A program made the translations under genes and the position numbers. The notes beneath the pieces were generated by a model. The model was not told the origin of the DNA and did no database searches. It saw only the letters and a program-made list of their open reading frames with translations. Of a DNA stretch of 64,000 nt, positions 40,691-52,372 are shown in pieces. This DNA comes from Lasioglossum baleicum (taxonomy: Eukaryota; Arthropoda; Insecta; Hymenoptera; Halictidae). The first letter of the stretch is position 1; the number at the start of each line of letters is the position of its first letter. The stretch covers positions 1,886,901 to 1,950,900 of the forward strand of contig NC_134939.1 in the NCBI RefSeq assembly GCF_051020765.1, given 5' to 3'.

Positions 40691-41012
40691 GTGTACCCTT
40701 CCTACCTAGACCCAAAATATCTCTAAATCCTAACTCCCCTCGGTTCCCGCATCGCTGCCTGAACCTTGGCTCGTAACATACCCTTAATAATTTGCTTACA
40801 ATGGTGAAAAAAATGTATGATATGAAGGAGGTAAGTTCGAGTATCTTCGTTTTTTTTTATCTGAATATCTTAATTAACTACCGAGAAAAAAATTGATACA
40901 GTTAAGGGTATTTACCCTCATATCATCCTTATACAACCACTTTTACTTATAAAACCATTGTTTTCCACACAATATCAATAAAAATTGTGGGTAGGGTCGC
41001 TGGACCAATCTT

Positions 41013-41598
41013 GTTTTAAATCGTATATTTTGCTCAGCTGTGATAGTCGAGAAATTATTCTGTAGCATTATACATATATGTACAGTCTGCTCTCACTTCT
41101 CACACAACATTTGCGAATCCGGCTAAAGCCGCTATCGACATTCTCTATTTGGTCGGGCTATGCTCCATTTTTTTCAAGAAGTGCGAAATACCCCGAAAAC
41201 ACTTGTTAAAATTAAAATTACTTGGAATTAAAACCACATGTAAAAATTTTAGCGGGTTTACGAGTAAGGCACAAAGGTACTTAGAAGGTATAAGTTGTGT
41301 TGCGGAGTCTTACATGTAAAAATTTTACTTTTCTAGAGCTACATATTATAACACTATGTTACAAACTGCAACTTATTGTCATTGGCTACTCAAAAGATGG
41401 TTAATAGTTTAATATGATTTAATTTAGATATGATTTAATAGTTTAATATGAAGTATCACATTTCTGGTCATTTATAACTTAAACATTATATATCTTTTCA
41501 TATTACCTTTTTTTTTAATACGAACAGGTTTTTAGGTATCTAGGTTCTTTAATACAAATTCACAATTAAACATAGTGCAAAGTAGTAGACATATTGTT
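41013..41598. other. No assigned gene
   Basis: Mixed composition, no recognised repeat. Confidence 0.4.
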
Positions 41599-42014
41599 AA
41601 TACCTGGACGATAACTTTTAAGAAGTTAGAACAATTGGTCTGCTACACAACATGAAAAAAATTTTTTTTAAATATTGCCAATTATATTATCGGAAGTGCA
41701 GAGAAGATACTAAAAGTTGTATTTTGCAACTGTTTTATGTGGACTTCTGTGGAAAATTTAGAAAATACGTTTCGTAGATCTACAAAACGTGTTTTTAAAT
41801 TTTCAATATAGGCCCATATTAAAAAGTTGTGAAATGTAACTTTAGTATTTTCTATAGAATTCCGACCAATTGCAATTGTTGAAAAAAATTTCTTTTCACA
41901 ACATGTAGTAAACCAATTGCTCTAACTTCTCAAAAGATTACAAATCGTATATATTCCAATATTTAAAAAGTTATCGTTTTTATGAGAGCGCCCGAATATT
42001 AATGGGATTCACTG
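41599..42014. mobile_element. TA MITE of the CAGTGAATCCCATTAATATT family
   Basis: The right end ATATTAATGGGATTCACTG, then TA, is the inverse of the end at 33973. ACGATAACTTTTAAGAAGTT on the left pairs with AAAAAGTTATCGTTTTTATG on the right. Inner TAAAAGTTG/CAACTTTT stems flank a loop near 41785. Confidence 0.7.
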
Positions 42015-42627
42015 TACTTAATAATGTAAACAATATTTTGAATAATGGAACAGCAACTTTTAGTGGTGCCTCTCACTCTCTCAGAGTCACCATTCGATTG
42101 CTAAGGGTTAATTATTGAGTTATAAGAAGCACCATGGTTGCCCGAGTGGATTGCAGCAGCCACCTTTTTACAAGATCCTAACATACAAAATGATCCTTTA
42201 TGCCCAAGTATCTCATATAGACTGTGTAAGCTGGACCATTGCCGAGGTAAGCACGTCCCTTCTCACCCCTTCTACCGCCGTTTTACCCAATGAAATTCAA
42301 AATCTCTAGTACCATTTGGATTACAGCTGGTTGAGATAAGGCTACATTATTACACCTGGCAATGGCTTCTAGCCGGTAGGCAGATGGCAAAGACCAAAAG
42401 ATGAGCCTGTTCACTGGTGTAATTACTAAACGTCTATCCAATTCTTACAGCTAATTCTTTCACTTATGATTCTCTGTATCGTATCCTTATGTATAGTGCC
42501 ACGTCCGCTGGTTCAGCCATTGATAATAATTGATAAAATCAATCATATAACATACATTTTCTGAATTTCTTTTTATACTTGCTCTAATAATGTTGTACAG
42601 GAAATATCAAATACTATGATTGGTAAC
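42015..42627. other. TTAA-MITE fragment then unclassified DNA
   Basis: 42015-42112 (AATGTAAACAATATTTTGAA to CAGAGTCACCATTCG...GGGTTAA) is a reversed part of the 18216/58138 family. Bases 42120-42620 show nothing. Confidence 0.5.
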
Positions 42628-42935
42628 ACTGTCCAACAAATTTCAACTTTTTTATGTTCCCAATATAGTATTGGGTGGATCTTATAGAGTTTTCCGCACT
42701 GATTCCGAATCTGCCCTTAATTTTTCTCCTATACGCACGGTTTTTTAGAAACATGACTTTAAAAAAAACGTATTTTTCAACTTTAAACAAATAGTGTGAT
42801 GTTATTATAAAAGATATTGAATTGTTCTTTACAGCAAAAGATTCTACAGACTTTCCCGAATCCAGTGATACTCAATACTAATACATTATGATTGTTTAAA
42901 CATGTTTAAATGGTGGTTTCTCAAGATAAATTTTT
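42628..42935. mobile_element. Left half of the CACTGTCCAA palindromic MITE
   Basis: CACTGTCCAACAAATTTCAA through AACAATATCTTTT-type DNA to TGTTTAAACATGTTTAAA matches 5601-5880. The hairpin partner is missing. Confidence 0.8.
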
Positions 42936-43133
42936 TTTTTGTATTGTATTTAAGTTCGTGTGTATTCACATAATTATTTATACTTATAATTATTTCATAT
43001 TTTTTAGTGCATTTTTTTAGTGCGTTTTTTCGAAGTCGATCTAATTTTTTTTGAAAGTGAAAAGGTGAAAACGCGTTTCTTGATGTTTGAAAAACACAAA
43101 TCAACCGAGAAACAATCGACCCGTGTGCAGTGG

Positions 43134-43387
43134 CCATAGACATATAGAGATAGACTGCGCCGTCTTATGGGCGAGTTGAAGCCCACAATGGCGGCGCGCG
43201 GTACAAAGAGTGAGAGAGAGCATTAGCCGGGGTCCATAGCGCTCTCTTTCTATATGATGTGTCGACACATCAATTAGAAAGAGAGCGCTATGGACCCCGG
43301 CTAATGCTCTCTCTCTCTCTCGCACGCCGCCATTGTGGGCTTCAGCGCTTCGTTCAGGCCGCGCAGTCTATCTCTATATGTCTATGG
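43134..43387. mobile_element. 254 bp hairpin MITE with CCATAGACATATAGAG ends
   Basis: CCATAGACATATAGAGATAG and its exact inverse form the ends of a near-perfect stem centred on GTGTCGACAC. CAGTGG flanks both sides (43128-43133 and 43388-43393), a likely target duplication. TCGACCCGTGTG occurs on both sides further out (43117 and 43470). Confidence 0.88.
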
Positions 43388-43760
43388 CAGTGGCAATCGC
43401 GTCCGTCGCATGATTCGTACATGACGATCAAGACGTACGAACTTCACGACGCAATTACAATCGACAATCGACCCGTGTGTGGGCGGCCTTAGACTAGATT
43501 AACACTAGGTTTACGGGACCAATCAAAATGACGGCTTCTAATATTCTTAATTTGCGATTATTAAGATTGTGAAGATGCTTCCCTGAGGAATTATTTACCT
43601 TTTTCTTTGGGTATATATTATTGGAAAAATGGCTAAAACTTTGGATAGACACATTCTTGTTATGTTTATAAAATAATGTGAAATAGTTATTTCTAGAGCT
43701 CCGCAAACCTAGTGTTAAAAAGGCCTAAACTAGAGTGTTTTCATTTCTCTTTTTAATTAA
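43388..43760. other. No assigned gene
   Basis: Mixed then AT-rich. AACACTAGGTTTACGGGACC (43501) has an inverted partner, CGCAAACCTAGTGTTAA (43701), so this may be a ~210 bp MITE. Confidence 0.4.
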
Positions 43761-44563
43761 GGGGGAACTATACCCTCGGATTGTAACTAGAAAGGAACTA
43801 GAATCTTACTAGATTTTGGATCGAAACATGGGTTTGCGCGCCTCGATTTTTTGGCGTTATTTGAGCATATTTTGAGCTGGGTGAGGACTCATTCTGTGGA
43901 GGAAGGTTAAATACAGACCGCTCTTCTCATGATTTAACGAGATTATGTTTATATCTAATAATGTGAGTGCCCAAAGTAAAGACAAAATCGAGAAAAATAA
44001 CCGCAGATTTCAATGTATTTTTCTGTCTCAAAGAGACTTTTTTGACTGATATGATGAGAATAGCGCCCCGTGATGAACCTTCCTCTATCAAATGAACCTT
44101 TGTGCAGCTCAAAATATGCTCGTATAAGGACAAAAAGTCGAGGCGCGTGTTTTCATTCACATTAGCATAGATTTCCCCATGAAGACAGAGGTCCTCTCTG
44201 ATGCAGAGCCAGTCTAGAGCCAATTTTAGTTCAGTTAGTTTAGACGAGATGGCGCCTAGTCAGGAGGACTGTCAATCAGTGCTGCGATATTGTGCAACAT
44301 TTCACTGCTGCACTGCTGTCAACGTGGAATCATAGCAAAACTGACACAGACGCGGTACATATTCTTATCGGTGGCACTAATATTAGTGCGACATGCCCTG
44401 TATAACGGCATTCGCTACGAGCTGAATAGAATATGGATATAGCAAGCAACTCCATCTCGTGTTCATGAGACAATTGCGTGTTTATCAATGTTACCAAACT
44501 TTTTTTCTGCACAGAGGTTGATAACATTGATAAATACCCCAAAATCTGAGGGTATAGTTCCCC
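43761..44563. mobile_element. 803 bp piggyBac-like nonautonomous element
   Basis: Left end GGGGGAACTATACCCTCGGA follows TTAA (43757-43760). The right end CTGAGGGTATAGTTCCCC is its inverse. The right TTAA is mutated (TTCT). A truncated copy at 22845-23130 does keep TTAA. No transposase frame is recognised; the 98-codon minus frame at 43927-44223 is unassigned. Confidence 0.75.
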
Positions 44564-44653
44564 TTCTTTTGAAATCGTTGAACCAGAGATGCTAAACTGT
44601 GTTCCAGATTGCGCACTTGAGACAGATTACTTCTAAACAAATATGACTCGGTA

Positions 44654-44723
44654 TATGCTAGAACGAACACACGCTATTATGAACGCGGTTATACGTAGAA
44701 CTAATTACGTTCGTTCTAGCATA
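44654..44723. repeat. 70 bp inverted repeat
   Basis: TATGCTAGAACGAAC pairs perfectly with GTTCGTTCTAGCATA around a 40 bp loop. Confidence 0.8.
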
Positions 44724-44849
44724 GCCTGTTGTTGTATTCATGTACAAATTTGGGGGTCTTATCTTAATATTACACCAAAATAAATATTTATACATACTTA
44801 CTATTGGTGAATAATAAAAGTACTTGTACCTGTATGTGTTATTATTAGA

Positions 44850-45046
44850 CTGCGGATCTTTATGCATTTAGGATTCTGGAAATTCTCCAAAAAGGGTAGA
44901 ATATAAAATTCGACAGAATTTAGTACAATTTTTCTTTATTTCAGATCTGCAAGGGCTACTACCACCGGAAATAAGATTTCATTTTATTCCACTTTCTTAA
45001 AATTCGCCTACAAATATTGCAAATTGCATGAACATCTGCAGTCCAG
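44850..45046. mobile_element. MITE, GACTGCGGATCTTTATGCA family
   Basis: GACTGCGGATCTTTATGCAT and right end TGCATGAACATCTGCAGTC form imperfect inverted ends. Confidence 0.7.
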
Positions 45047-45316
45047 TTATTATTTACTACTTTCACGTACAAGGTGTTTTATGCAATTGTCACCACGAAA
45101 TTTCAGGACTGACATTCAGCACTAGAAAAAATTGCGTTAAATAAAGGTTGAACTAAAGTGGAGAATTCTTTATTTCCGTCTCTTTCGTAGATATGAACGA
45201 TCATTTTTGTTTTTTAAATAATCGTATAACATTTCTGAATCCTTTTTAATTCTATTTGTTAGGACAATTATAATAAATGCAAAAACTATAGAAGTCTGTA
45301 TAGGTGTTACGTGGTA

Positions 45317-46377
45317 CAGTAAAGTCGCGTTATTTCTCAGTGACCGCCTACCCAGAATTTGTCAAGTGCCTATCCCCTCCACTAAGGGGCAACGCCCCAG
45401 GGGGCCACGAATCTAGAGCTGCCTCGGTCTCCGAGCAGTGTAAACATGCCGCGTGATTTGATCTCGACTCGGGTATGTCGGTGTGAACCACTACTAATCC
45501 AATTACGAAACTTCTTTATTTTTTATTATTATTTATGGGACTATCGCCAACTTATTTCTGGCATTTTCCTGATTAAAATGACACTAAACACAATATAATA
45601 TCAACTGTATTTAGTGGTTTAATTGACGGTGAAACTTTCGGGCGCGAGGAAGGACAGCGCGATCCGTGTTTACATTCTGTCCTTTTCTACATATGTTTCT
45701 TCTATCGATCGTATTTGCTGTTAATAAATGTTAAATGCTTTCGGCGCAACGGTTCGATCGTTCACTACTAATTATGAAGCAATTTTGCTAATTATCAAAC
45801 AAAATCAACGTTTCGATCCTAGTTTGGATCCTTTTCAAGATTTATTTGAATCGCGTCTGTAAAGTAAATATGTTATAATAATTTCAAAAACTATTACATG
45901 ATTGAATATAAGGAATATTGTTCATAAAAACTCACTCACTTGCTTTGGGGAAAATAAATTTATAATAATTGTGTGGCACGCGTGTGCTACGTGCGTCGTA
46001 CATGTTTGTTGTCAAGACACTGATGTAAGAACGTATTGAAAACCATCTAGATTATATCTATCGATATAAGGCGGTAAATTTGAAAGGTCATAGTATGTTC
46101 TTAAATCCACTCTTACGAATATACCTTGATGGTAAATCGTTATTATAACGTTCAACTTTTATTGGAATTAGTTGCATACAGTCTATTGTATGGGAGAATC
46201 AGCTAGTTCAAAATTTTTAGATAATGACAAAAGTAAGGTTTATTGGAAAAATAATATGTCCTTTTCTACGTTCGGCTTCCTTTATACTTCCATAACTCAG
46301 TCATAAAAAAATAGTGTACTTACACGATATTTCTCCGTGCAGAACACAGCCGTTTGCAAAATAACGCGACTTTACTG
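45317..46377. mobile_element. 1.06 kb TA element, pogo/Tigger-like ends
   Basis: CAGTAAAGTCGCGTTATTT and its inverse AAATAACGCGACTTTACTG are flanked by TA on both sides. The termini resemble pogo-group elements. No transposase is readable. The interior (45495-45610) shares a block with 19430-19560. Confidence 0.78.
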
Positions 46378-46379
46378 TA

Positions 46380-47064
46380 ACAGTATTCAACAATAACAGT
46401 GAGCCACTGACTGAGTACATAGTCGTCAAAACTTTTAACGTTCATTTAATGACATGCATCTGCATCGTTAACGATATGAACAAAGCGTGTGTTTCAGGAG
46501 TAGTGTAGGAGTATAAAACATTCGCACTGCTAATGTTGTGTGCAAACCTTTAAAAATATTCTGACGTTGTACAAATATTTCGTTCTTTTACCAATTTCGT
46601 TCATTATATTTTTATAGCTGTGAATCTCCAATAACTTCTTTTATAAACGAGCATTTCAAATTATTACAAAATTTGTTATTTTTTATTTTGTATAACAAAA
46701 TTATATAGATTTATCTATAGTGCATTTTTTTATCATTTTGAAGGAACATCCTGGAATTTCGTTGCGACGCTTACGTGAAGAATTCTAGTTTACTAATATT
46801 AGTATAATAGTTATGTAGGTGGGCCAATTTTGAAAGTGATAATTTTCCTACGACGATATTTCATACTTACTGTGCACCAACTTTTGCGCGATATTTATGT
46901 CAATAGCGTACTGCATTTATAATCATTTTTCTCTTGCGCTTCATTACTATACATTGTATAATTATTTCGATCTTTTCCCTTTTGTGGATCATGCACGGTC
47001 GATAAAATGAATGTCTGAATTTTTTGTTGAAGCGTTTTAGTCTGTGAATCGTATTGTATGCATC
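46380..47064. other. AT-rich, no gene seen
   Basis: No repeats or frames of note. Confidence 0.45.
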
Positions 47065-47066
47065 TA

Positions 47067-47705
47067 CAGTCGGTCACAAAAATATTGGGACACTACTAAA
47101 AAGACAATAACTTTTTTAATATTAGACCATGCCATTTGAACTTTTTTGGAAACCAAGAGGAATTAGTTTACTACAGAATGTGAAAAGAAATTTTTTCAAA
47201 AATTGCAATAGATCGGAATTGTAGAAAAAATACTAAAAGTTGCATTTTCAACTCCTTTGTGTGGGCCTATATTGAAAATTTAAAAAGTACGTTTTGTAGA
47301 TCTGTGTCAATTATATGCACTGTGAAAGTTTCATTGAAATCGGTTGATGCGGGAAAAAACGACAGGCATTGAAAAATCTTCAGATTTATGTACGGCAGGT
47401 ACAAGCCGAAAATCTTGAAAAATTGCAATTTTCGCCATCTTTAAACGTTTGTAGCTCATTGCAACGTCGACCGATTTTGACGAAATTTTGCAGAATATGT
47501 TTAATTCACACAGAGTTACAAAACGTATTTTTTAAATTTTCAATATAGGCCCACATAAAAAAGTTGTGAAATGTGTTAGTACTTTTTAAGTATTTTTTCT
47601 TTAGTATTCTAGTATTTAATATTCTTTAGTATTTAGTATTCTTTAGTATTTTTTCTAGAATTCCGATATATTGTAATTTTGTCCCAACATTTTTATGACC
47701 GACTG
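47067..47705. mobile_element. 639 bp Tc1/mariner-type MITE, CAGTCGGTCACAAAAATATT ends
   Basis: CAGTCGGTCACAAAAATATT and its inverse (ATTTTTATGACCGACTG) are flanked by TA. Inner blocks such as CAACTCCTTTGTGTGGGCCT pair with the right half. A TTCTTTAGTATT expansion sits at 47597-47655. A truncated copy is at 58473-58905. Confidence 0.9.
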
Positions 47706-47707
47706 TA

Positions 47708-49645
47708 TGGATGTATAATATCTGAACTCTTTCACGAATTATACGCGCTTCGTTTCCGGTTCTACTTCGTACGTAATTACGTCCACCTGAATTTAAAAAT
47801 ATGACATTTACTTTCATTGGAGAATATCACCATATTTCAGGTGGTATTGTCTTTATATGTAATAAATATTTTTTGCAAAATTTTATGACTCCCATTTAAT
47901 TTTCTCATTAATGTATGCTTTCTCGCAGCTCGAGCATGAAAATCGTTTTCTTACCAGCGTTCTTGATAAGATTGTACTATTTTCGACTGTATCTACAAGG
48001 TTTTGATATACCTGAATTTTTATTTAATTTCTAGTTTGATGAATTAACTTCTTCTTTGCGTCGTTTTCATCGATTTAATTGATAACATTTCCTGTATTCT
48101 TCTCCATGGCTTTTTGTAACATAGTAGCTTACTAGCTTATTTATAAATATACTGTTTTTCTGAACATTGTTTCTCTATTATTCTGTATCATTGCTTGCCC
48201 AATACTAAAACAGAAATATTATTTGAAAATTGGTGAGATTTAGAAGCATGAACGTAATTACCGTTTGAACTAAAACAAATCAGAAATAATGAAAAATAAG
48301 AGAAATTGTAGAATAAATATATATTACAATTGTTAAATTACATATAAATTAGTGTGTGCCAGATATGCCATAACAAGAAATAAATGGTTTAATTGTTTGT
48401 TGGAAAACGTGCAAAGAATACGGTGATAACCAGTTTAATTAAATAAAAATGTGGAAAATACAGTTCCTCACCGAAAAAGAAGAAACATTTTTAATTATTT
48501 CTTACCTTTTAACAACTTAAAAACAAGTTTATATGGCCTTCAATTACGTTAGAGAAGACTTCGATTGATCACAGAGAAACTTTGTTAGGAAAACTTGAAA
48601 TCGAGATACTAATGACAGAAATTTCATATGGCAAGAACTTCAACGACCAGTGTGTGTAATTTATGTCGTTCCACATTTCTAAGCAGAAGTAATATTAGTC
48701 ATATAAATGTATTTCTTTTGATAAAAATCGCAACACACAAAAACAACGATTAATATTCTGTGAATCTCAATCTTTCTGACAAAAAGTATTCAAAATTTCT
48801 GTCACTTTTGAACTGGCAAAAACTATACTTTATAGACTTTATACTACTTATAAATAAGCGACTTAATACTTCGATAATAAATTAAAGAGCTACGCTTTAA
48901 TTATATAAATGATTTAGAAATGTGTATTGAACTAATAAAAATTGAGTCACTTGAAAAATATTTAAAAAAAAAACAACTACGGATCTATAATTTCGAATTA
49001 AATTTTACTATATGATAATTTTAAAAACTATTGTCTACAAAAGAAATTTTTAGTTATGTTGATCAGTATAAAATTCATTTACTTTAATAATTTACCAACG
49101 GCTGATATATTTTTATTTGTTCTTGGTAAAACAACTCAAGACTATTTGAGAAAAATAAATGTGCATTAAAACATTGAATACCACAGCATTTCTTGGTTAA
49201 AGTTTATAATAGGTTGTATTTTTGTGATTTGTTCACAGTTTGTGTAGAATTGTTTGTAGTGTATCTTAAAAAGTTAATAACAACAGTGCACGTGTGTTTA
49301 TATCACGTAGTAGCCAATAAATAAGTCTTTTTCAGAAAAATATAAAAGATGAAAAATTCGTTGGAGTAATATTAGTAGGCATAGGAAAAACGATTAACAT
49401 CCCACAGTCTACAATGATCAACACTATGCAAGATGAATTACCTAATCGCGACTATGATCCTATTCACACTGTTCAACAAGTATAGGAATTTGCAACTTTG
49501 AGTGAACATTTCCTGATAGTTCATGCGTTGAATATGAATCTGTAAATATTTTTCTATGAAATTCTTCTTGTTGAGAAAGTCGATTTTAAAAGGAACGAAA
49601 ATCTCAACTGTAAAGACATTTTGTGCTTTAATGCTAATATAATTA
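47708..49645. other. AT-rich, no gene seen
   Basis: Nearly 2 kb with no recognisable frame, repeat pair or RNA gene. It may be the largest stretch of single-copy DNA in the window. Confidence 0.5.
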
Positions 49646-49842
49646 GACTGCGGATTTCCATGCACTTATGAAGAAATTGGCTGGGTGAAACATAAAACAG
49701 TGAAAGACTAGAGAAATTTAAGAATATTGTTATGATGTTTCCAATGTAAACAATCGATTAAGGGATGACGTGAATTTTTATGTAACTCCTGCTACTCACA
49801 ATGGTTACAAAATATTGTTATTGTGCATAAAAATGCGCAGTC
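49646..49842. mobile_element. MITE, GACTGCGGAT family
   Basis: GACTGCGGATTTCCATGCAC and the inverse end GTGCATAAAAATGCGCAGTC. Confidence 0.72.
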
Positions 49843-49899
49843 TACTAATAATAGTACATACAGCACTATTTTGCGTAGTAGTTAGGGTTCCTGATTTCT

Positions 49900-50520
49900 C
49901 AACATTTTTCATTTCTCGAGAAATGAGAAATAAGACTATATTTCTTGAGAATTCTGCGGATTTTTTAATGAAATAACAAAATATTGGAAAACTTATGATA
50001 TTTGGAATATCGTTGATAATATTGATCGAAAGCGCAGAAAACATTAACTCAATGTTTATTCCTGTCCAATATGTACGTTAGGGTGGACCTAAGCTATACT
50101 TGGAGAAAAATTATTATCGAGATACAAAATGCACGCAACTATCCAGTATTGTTCCTTTAAGTGAGAAAAAAATTTGTGCAAAGTTTGATATCGATCGGAT
50201 CAAAGGATGACGTGGCGCACTTAAATTGAAAATTTTGAAAATTGTGAAATTCACCTTAACTATGGAACATGACACATCGTTGGATTTGTCTTTTTTTCTG
50301 AATAGCAATATAGAATAATTATATGACCTCCTTTAAATAAAAATAACGATGACCTTGAAATTTCGAAATATGATTTCCAAAAAATTTTTATTTTGGCATT
50401 ATATTCACCTTATTGAACAGTGCAAATTTCTCCTCTAACATTCTTTCGTATAATCACAAGTAACAGAGATATTTAAATACCTACATTAAAATGTAGCATA
50501 TTCTGACTGATAGTAGGACA
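49900..50520. other. Unclassified; TTTCTCGAGAAA motif and MITE-like end
   Basis: ATTTCTCGAGAAATGAGAAA at 49912 recurs at 51344. GTTAGGGTGGACCTAAGC at 50078 resembles a MITE terminus without a partner. Confidence 0.4.
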
Positions 50521-50522
50521 TA

Positions 50523-51010
50523 CAGTAAGGAGCATAACTGATTTCACACACTTTAAATCAGAACAACTTTTTTATTAATGGGCCAAACAACTTCAATTTC
50601 TCTATAAGGCCAGAAGAATTAGTTGAGTAAATGATGCGTAAAAAATATGTTGAAAAAATGCATTTGGACGGAATTGTGAAAAACATTAGTAAAAATTGAT
50701 TTTTACAACTTTTTTTAGCTTGGCCAATAACGAAAATTAAAAAGATGTGTCTGGTCAACTGATATAAATTATATACGCTCCCAAAATTTCATTGAAATTA
50801 GTTAATTGGTTTGCGAATTATAAACGATCAAAAGTGTTAAAAATTGCAATTTTTCAAGATTTTCGGCCTTTCTACCACTTTTGATCGTTTATAATTCGTA
50901 AACCAACTAACCAATTTCAGAGCGCATATAATTTATACTAGTTAACAAAATACATTTTTTAAATTTTCGTTATTGGGCCAGCTAAAAAAGTTGTAAAAAT
51001 CAATTTTTAC
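50523..51010. mobile_element. Foldback MITE related to 47067 family
   Basis: TA then CAGTAAGGAGCATAACTG starts the unit. 50680-50845 pairs with 50875-51010 (TTTTGATCGTTTATAATTCG, GGCCAATAACGAAAATTAAA). The left terminal segment has no right counterpart. Confidence 0.75.
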
Positions 51011-51034
51011 CACGCTTATATTAACTTGCCGAGT

Positions 51035-51092
51035 TATCGTTGTCGTTATCGTTGTCGTTATCGGTGTCGATGTTGTCGTTGTTGTCGTTGTA
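51035..51092 (+). repeat. (GTTGTC)n / (GTC)n-like repeat
   Basis: CGTTGTCGTTATCGTTGTCG and variants. Confidence 0.85.
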
Positions 51093-51319
51093 TGAGTCAA
51101 ATCTTGTAATCGAATTTTTAGTATTGTGTTTCACAATTCCCCGACCAAATGCATTTGTTCAACTTATTTATTACACGTCATTTACGAAACTACATAATTC
51201 TTCTAGCCTTACAGAGAAATTGCACGAAATTGAAGTTATTCTGATTTGTTGTTGTATGTATTTGTTCATTTCGGAAAATATGTTATAAAATAAATGAGAT
51301 TCATAAGAATTTTCCTAGA

Positions 51320-51422
51320 TTTAAATTTCTCGAGAAATACTGTAATTTCTCGAGAAATGAGAAATAACCAATTATAAAATTTCTCGAGAAGTTCTCGAGA
51401 AGGAATTCTCGAGAAGGAACAC
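51320..51422. repeat. Cluster of TTCTCGAGAA palindromes
   Basis: Five TTCTCGAGAA or TCTCGAGAAG palindromes lie within 100 bp, related to 49912-49955. Confidence 0.8.
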
Positions 51423-52189
51423 TAGTAGTAGTATTATGAGAACTTCTCTGAATAAAATTTTATTTTATCGGTTAATTCTTATAATAATTTTACAATCTAC
51501 ACTATTATTGCTGCTTCCGACGTGTCCGTTAGCATAAATGCGTACACAAGTTATGTTGTATAAATTAGAAATAAAACTCAAAATATTCTTCGCGTGAATC
51601 TAATCTGTAGAAACAAAATGGAACATGAAAGAATATACATATGTTCTCTTCAACAAATGTTTGAAGAAGATTGGGACCTAGTAATCCCCACATTTCCAGG
51701 AGAAGGTTATACGATGGTTAAAATGAAGAAGGACATCTAAAACGTGCCATTTTTTGGGATATTTTCTTATTTCAAAACTACACATACAGAAGAAAATCTA
51801 ATTACTCTACACGATGGAACGATCTTTCGGACGGACGGACCGGACGCCGTCGGTGCGGTGCGGTGCGGTTCATGGCAGTCGTAATAGGGCCGCTCAGTGT
51901 AATAGGATTGCCGTATGCGTGCAATTAAGCCAACCTGCTGTACTCTTGTATTTTTTCATTATTAACAGTAATTTAATGGTAACCTTTAATAGTAAAATAA
52001 CGGATTAGAATGTGATATCTCTTGACATATAAGACCATTTAATACCACTTCCTATTAACCTCTCTGTTCGTATTTTAACGAGTCAAACTCGTCATGAAAA
52101 TTTTAACAAAGTCTAACAAATAGGAATGATACGCCTTTCTGTTTAGATGATATAAAATTGGATTCGTTTGTAATCAATACTTGAGCATT
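51423..52189. other. No assigned gene
   Basis: AT-rich except a GGACGGACGGACC/GGTGCGGTGCGGTGCGG tract at 51835-51872. Confidence 0.4.
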
Positions 52190-52310
52190 AAAATAAATGT
52201 AGCCATACAAAAAAATATAAATTTTCTTTTGCATTCTACGACATTTTTGAGGAGTAAGACGTTTCAATCAATGTAACTGTAAAAAAAATGGTACGGCAAA
52301 GGGTTAAACA
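52190..52310. repeat. Inverted copy of the 9080-9190 repeat
   Basis: CCATACAAAAAAATATAAAT to GGTACGGCAAAGGGTTAA. Reverse complement of 9080-9190. Confidence 0.6.
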
Positions 52311-52372
52311 CTATTGTTTTTTTTTCTTATGTTTTTAAAGTCGCACTTGGCTTTTGGTGGATAATCAATCTA

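Larger units (their letters stand above)
38319..41012. mobile_element. 2.7 kb unit bounded by long inverted repeats
   Basis: The left arm 38319-38565 (AAGATTGGTCCAGCGGCTCC, ACACAATATC-type and CTCCTTCATATCATACATTT blocks) is matched in reverse complement by 40805-41012. The interior holds an 18-bp array (38797-38880), TA repeats, a hairpin MITE (39577-39932) and a ~53-bp array (40332-40690). No transposase is visible. A composite or multiply invaded transposon is inferred. Confidence 0.65.

Noticed and set aside
43101..43492. Overlapping frames containing IERERYGPRLMLSL on both arms
   Set aside because: They arise from the 254 bp hairpin MITE.
44654..44723. tRNA or microRNA hairpin
   Set aside because: A 15 bp perfect stem with a 40-base loop; lacks tRNA boxes and the long stem of a microRNA precursor.
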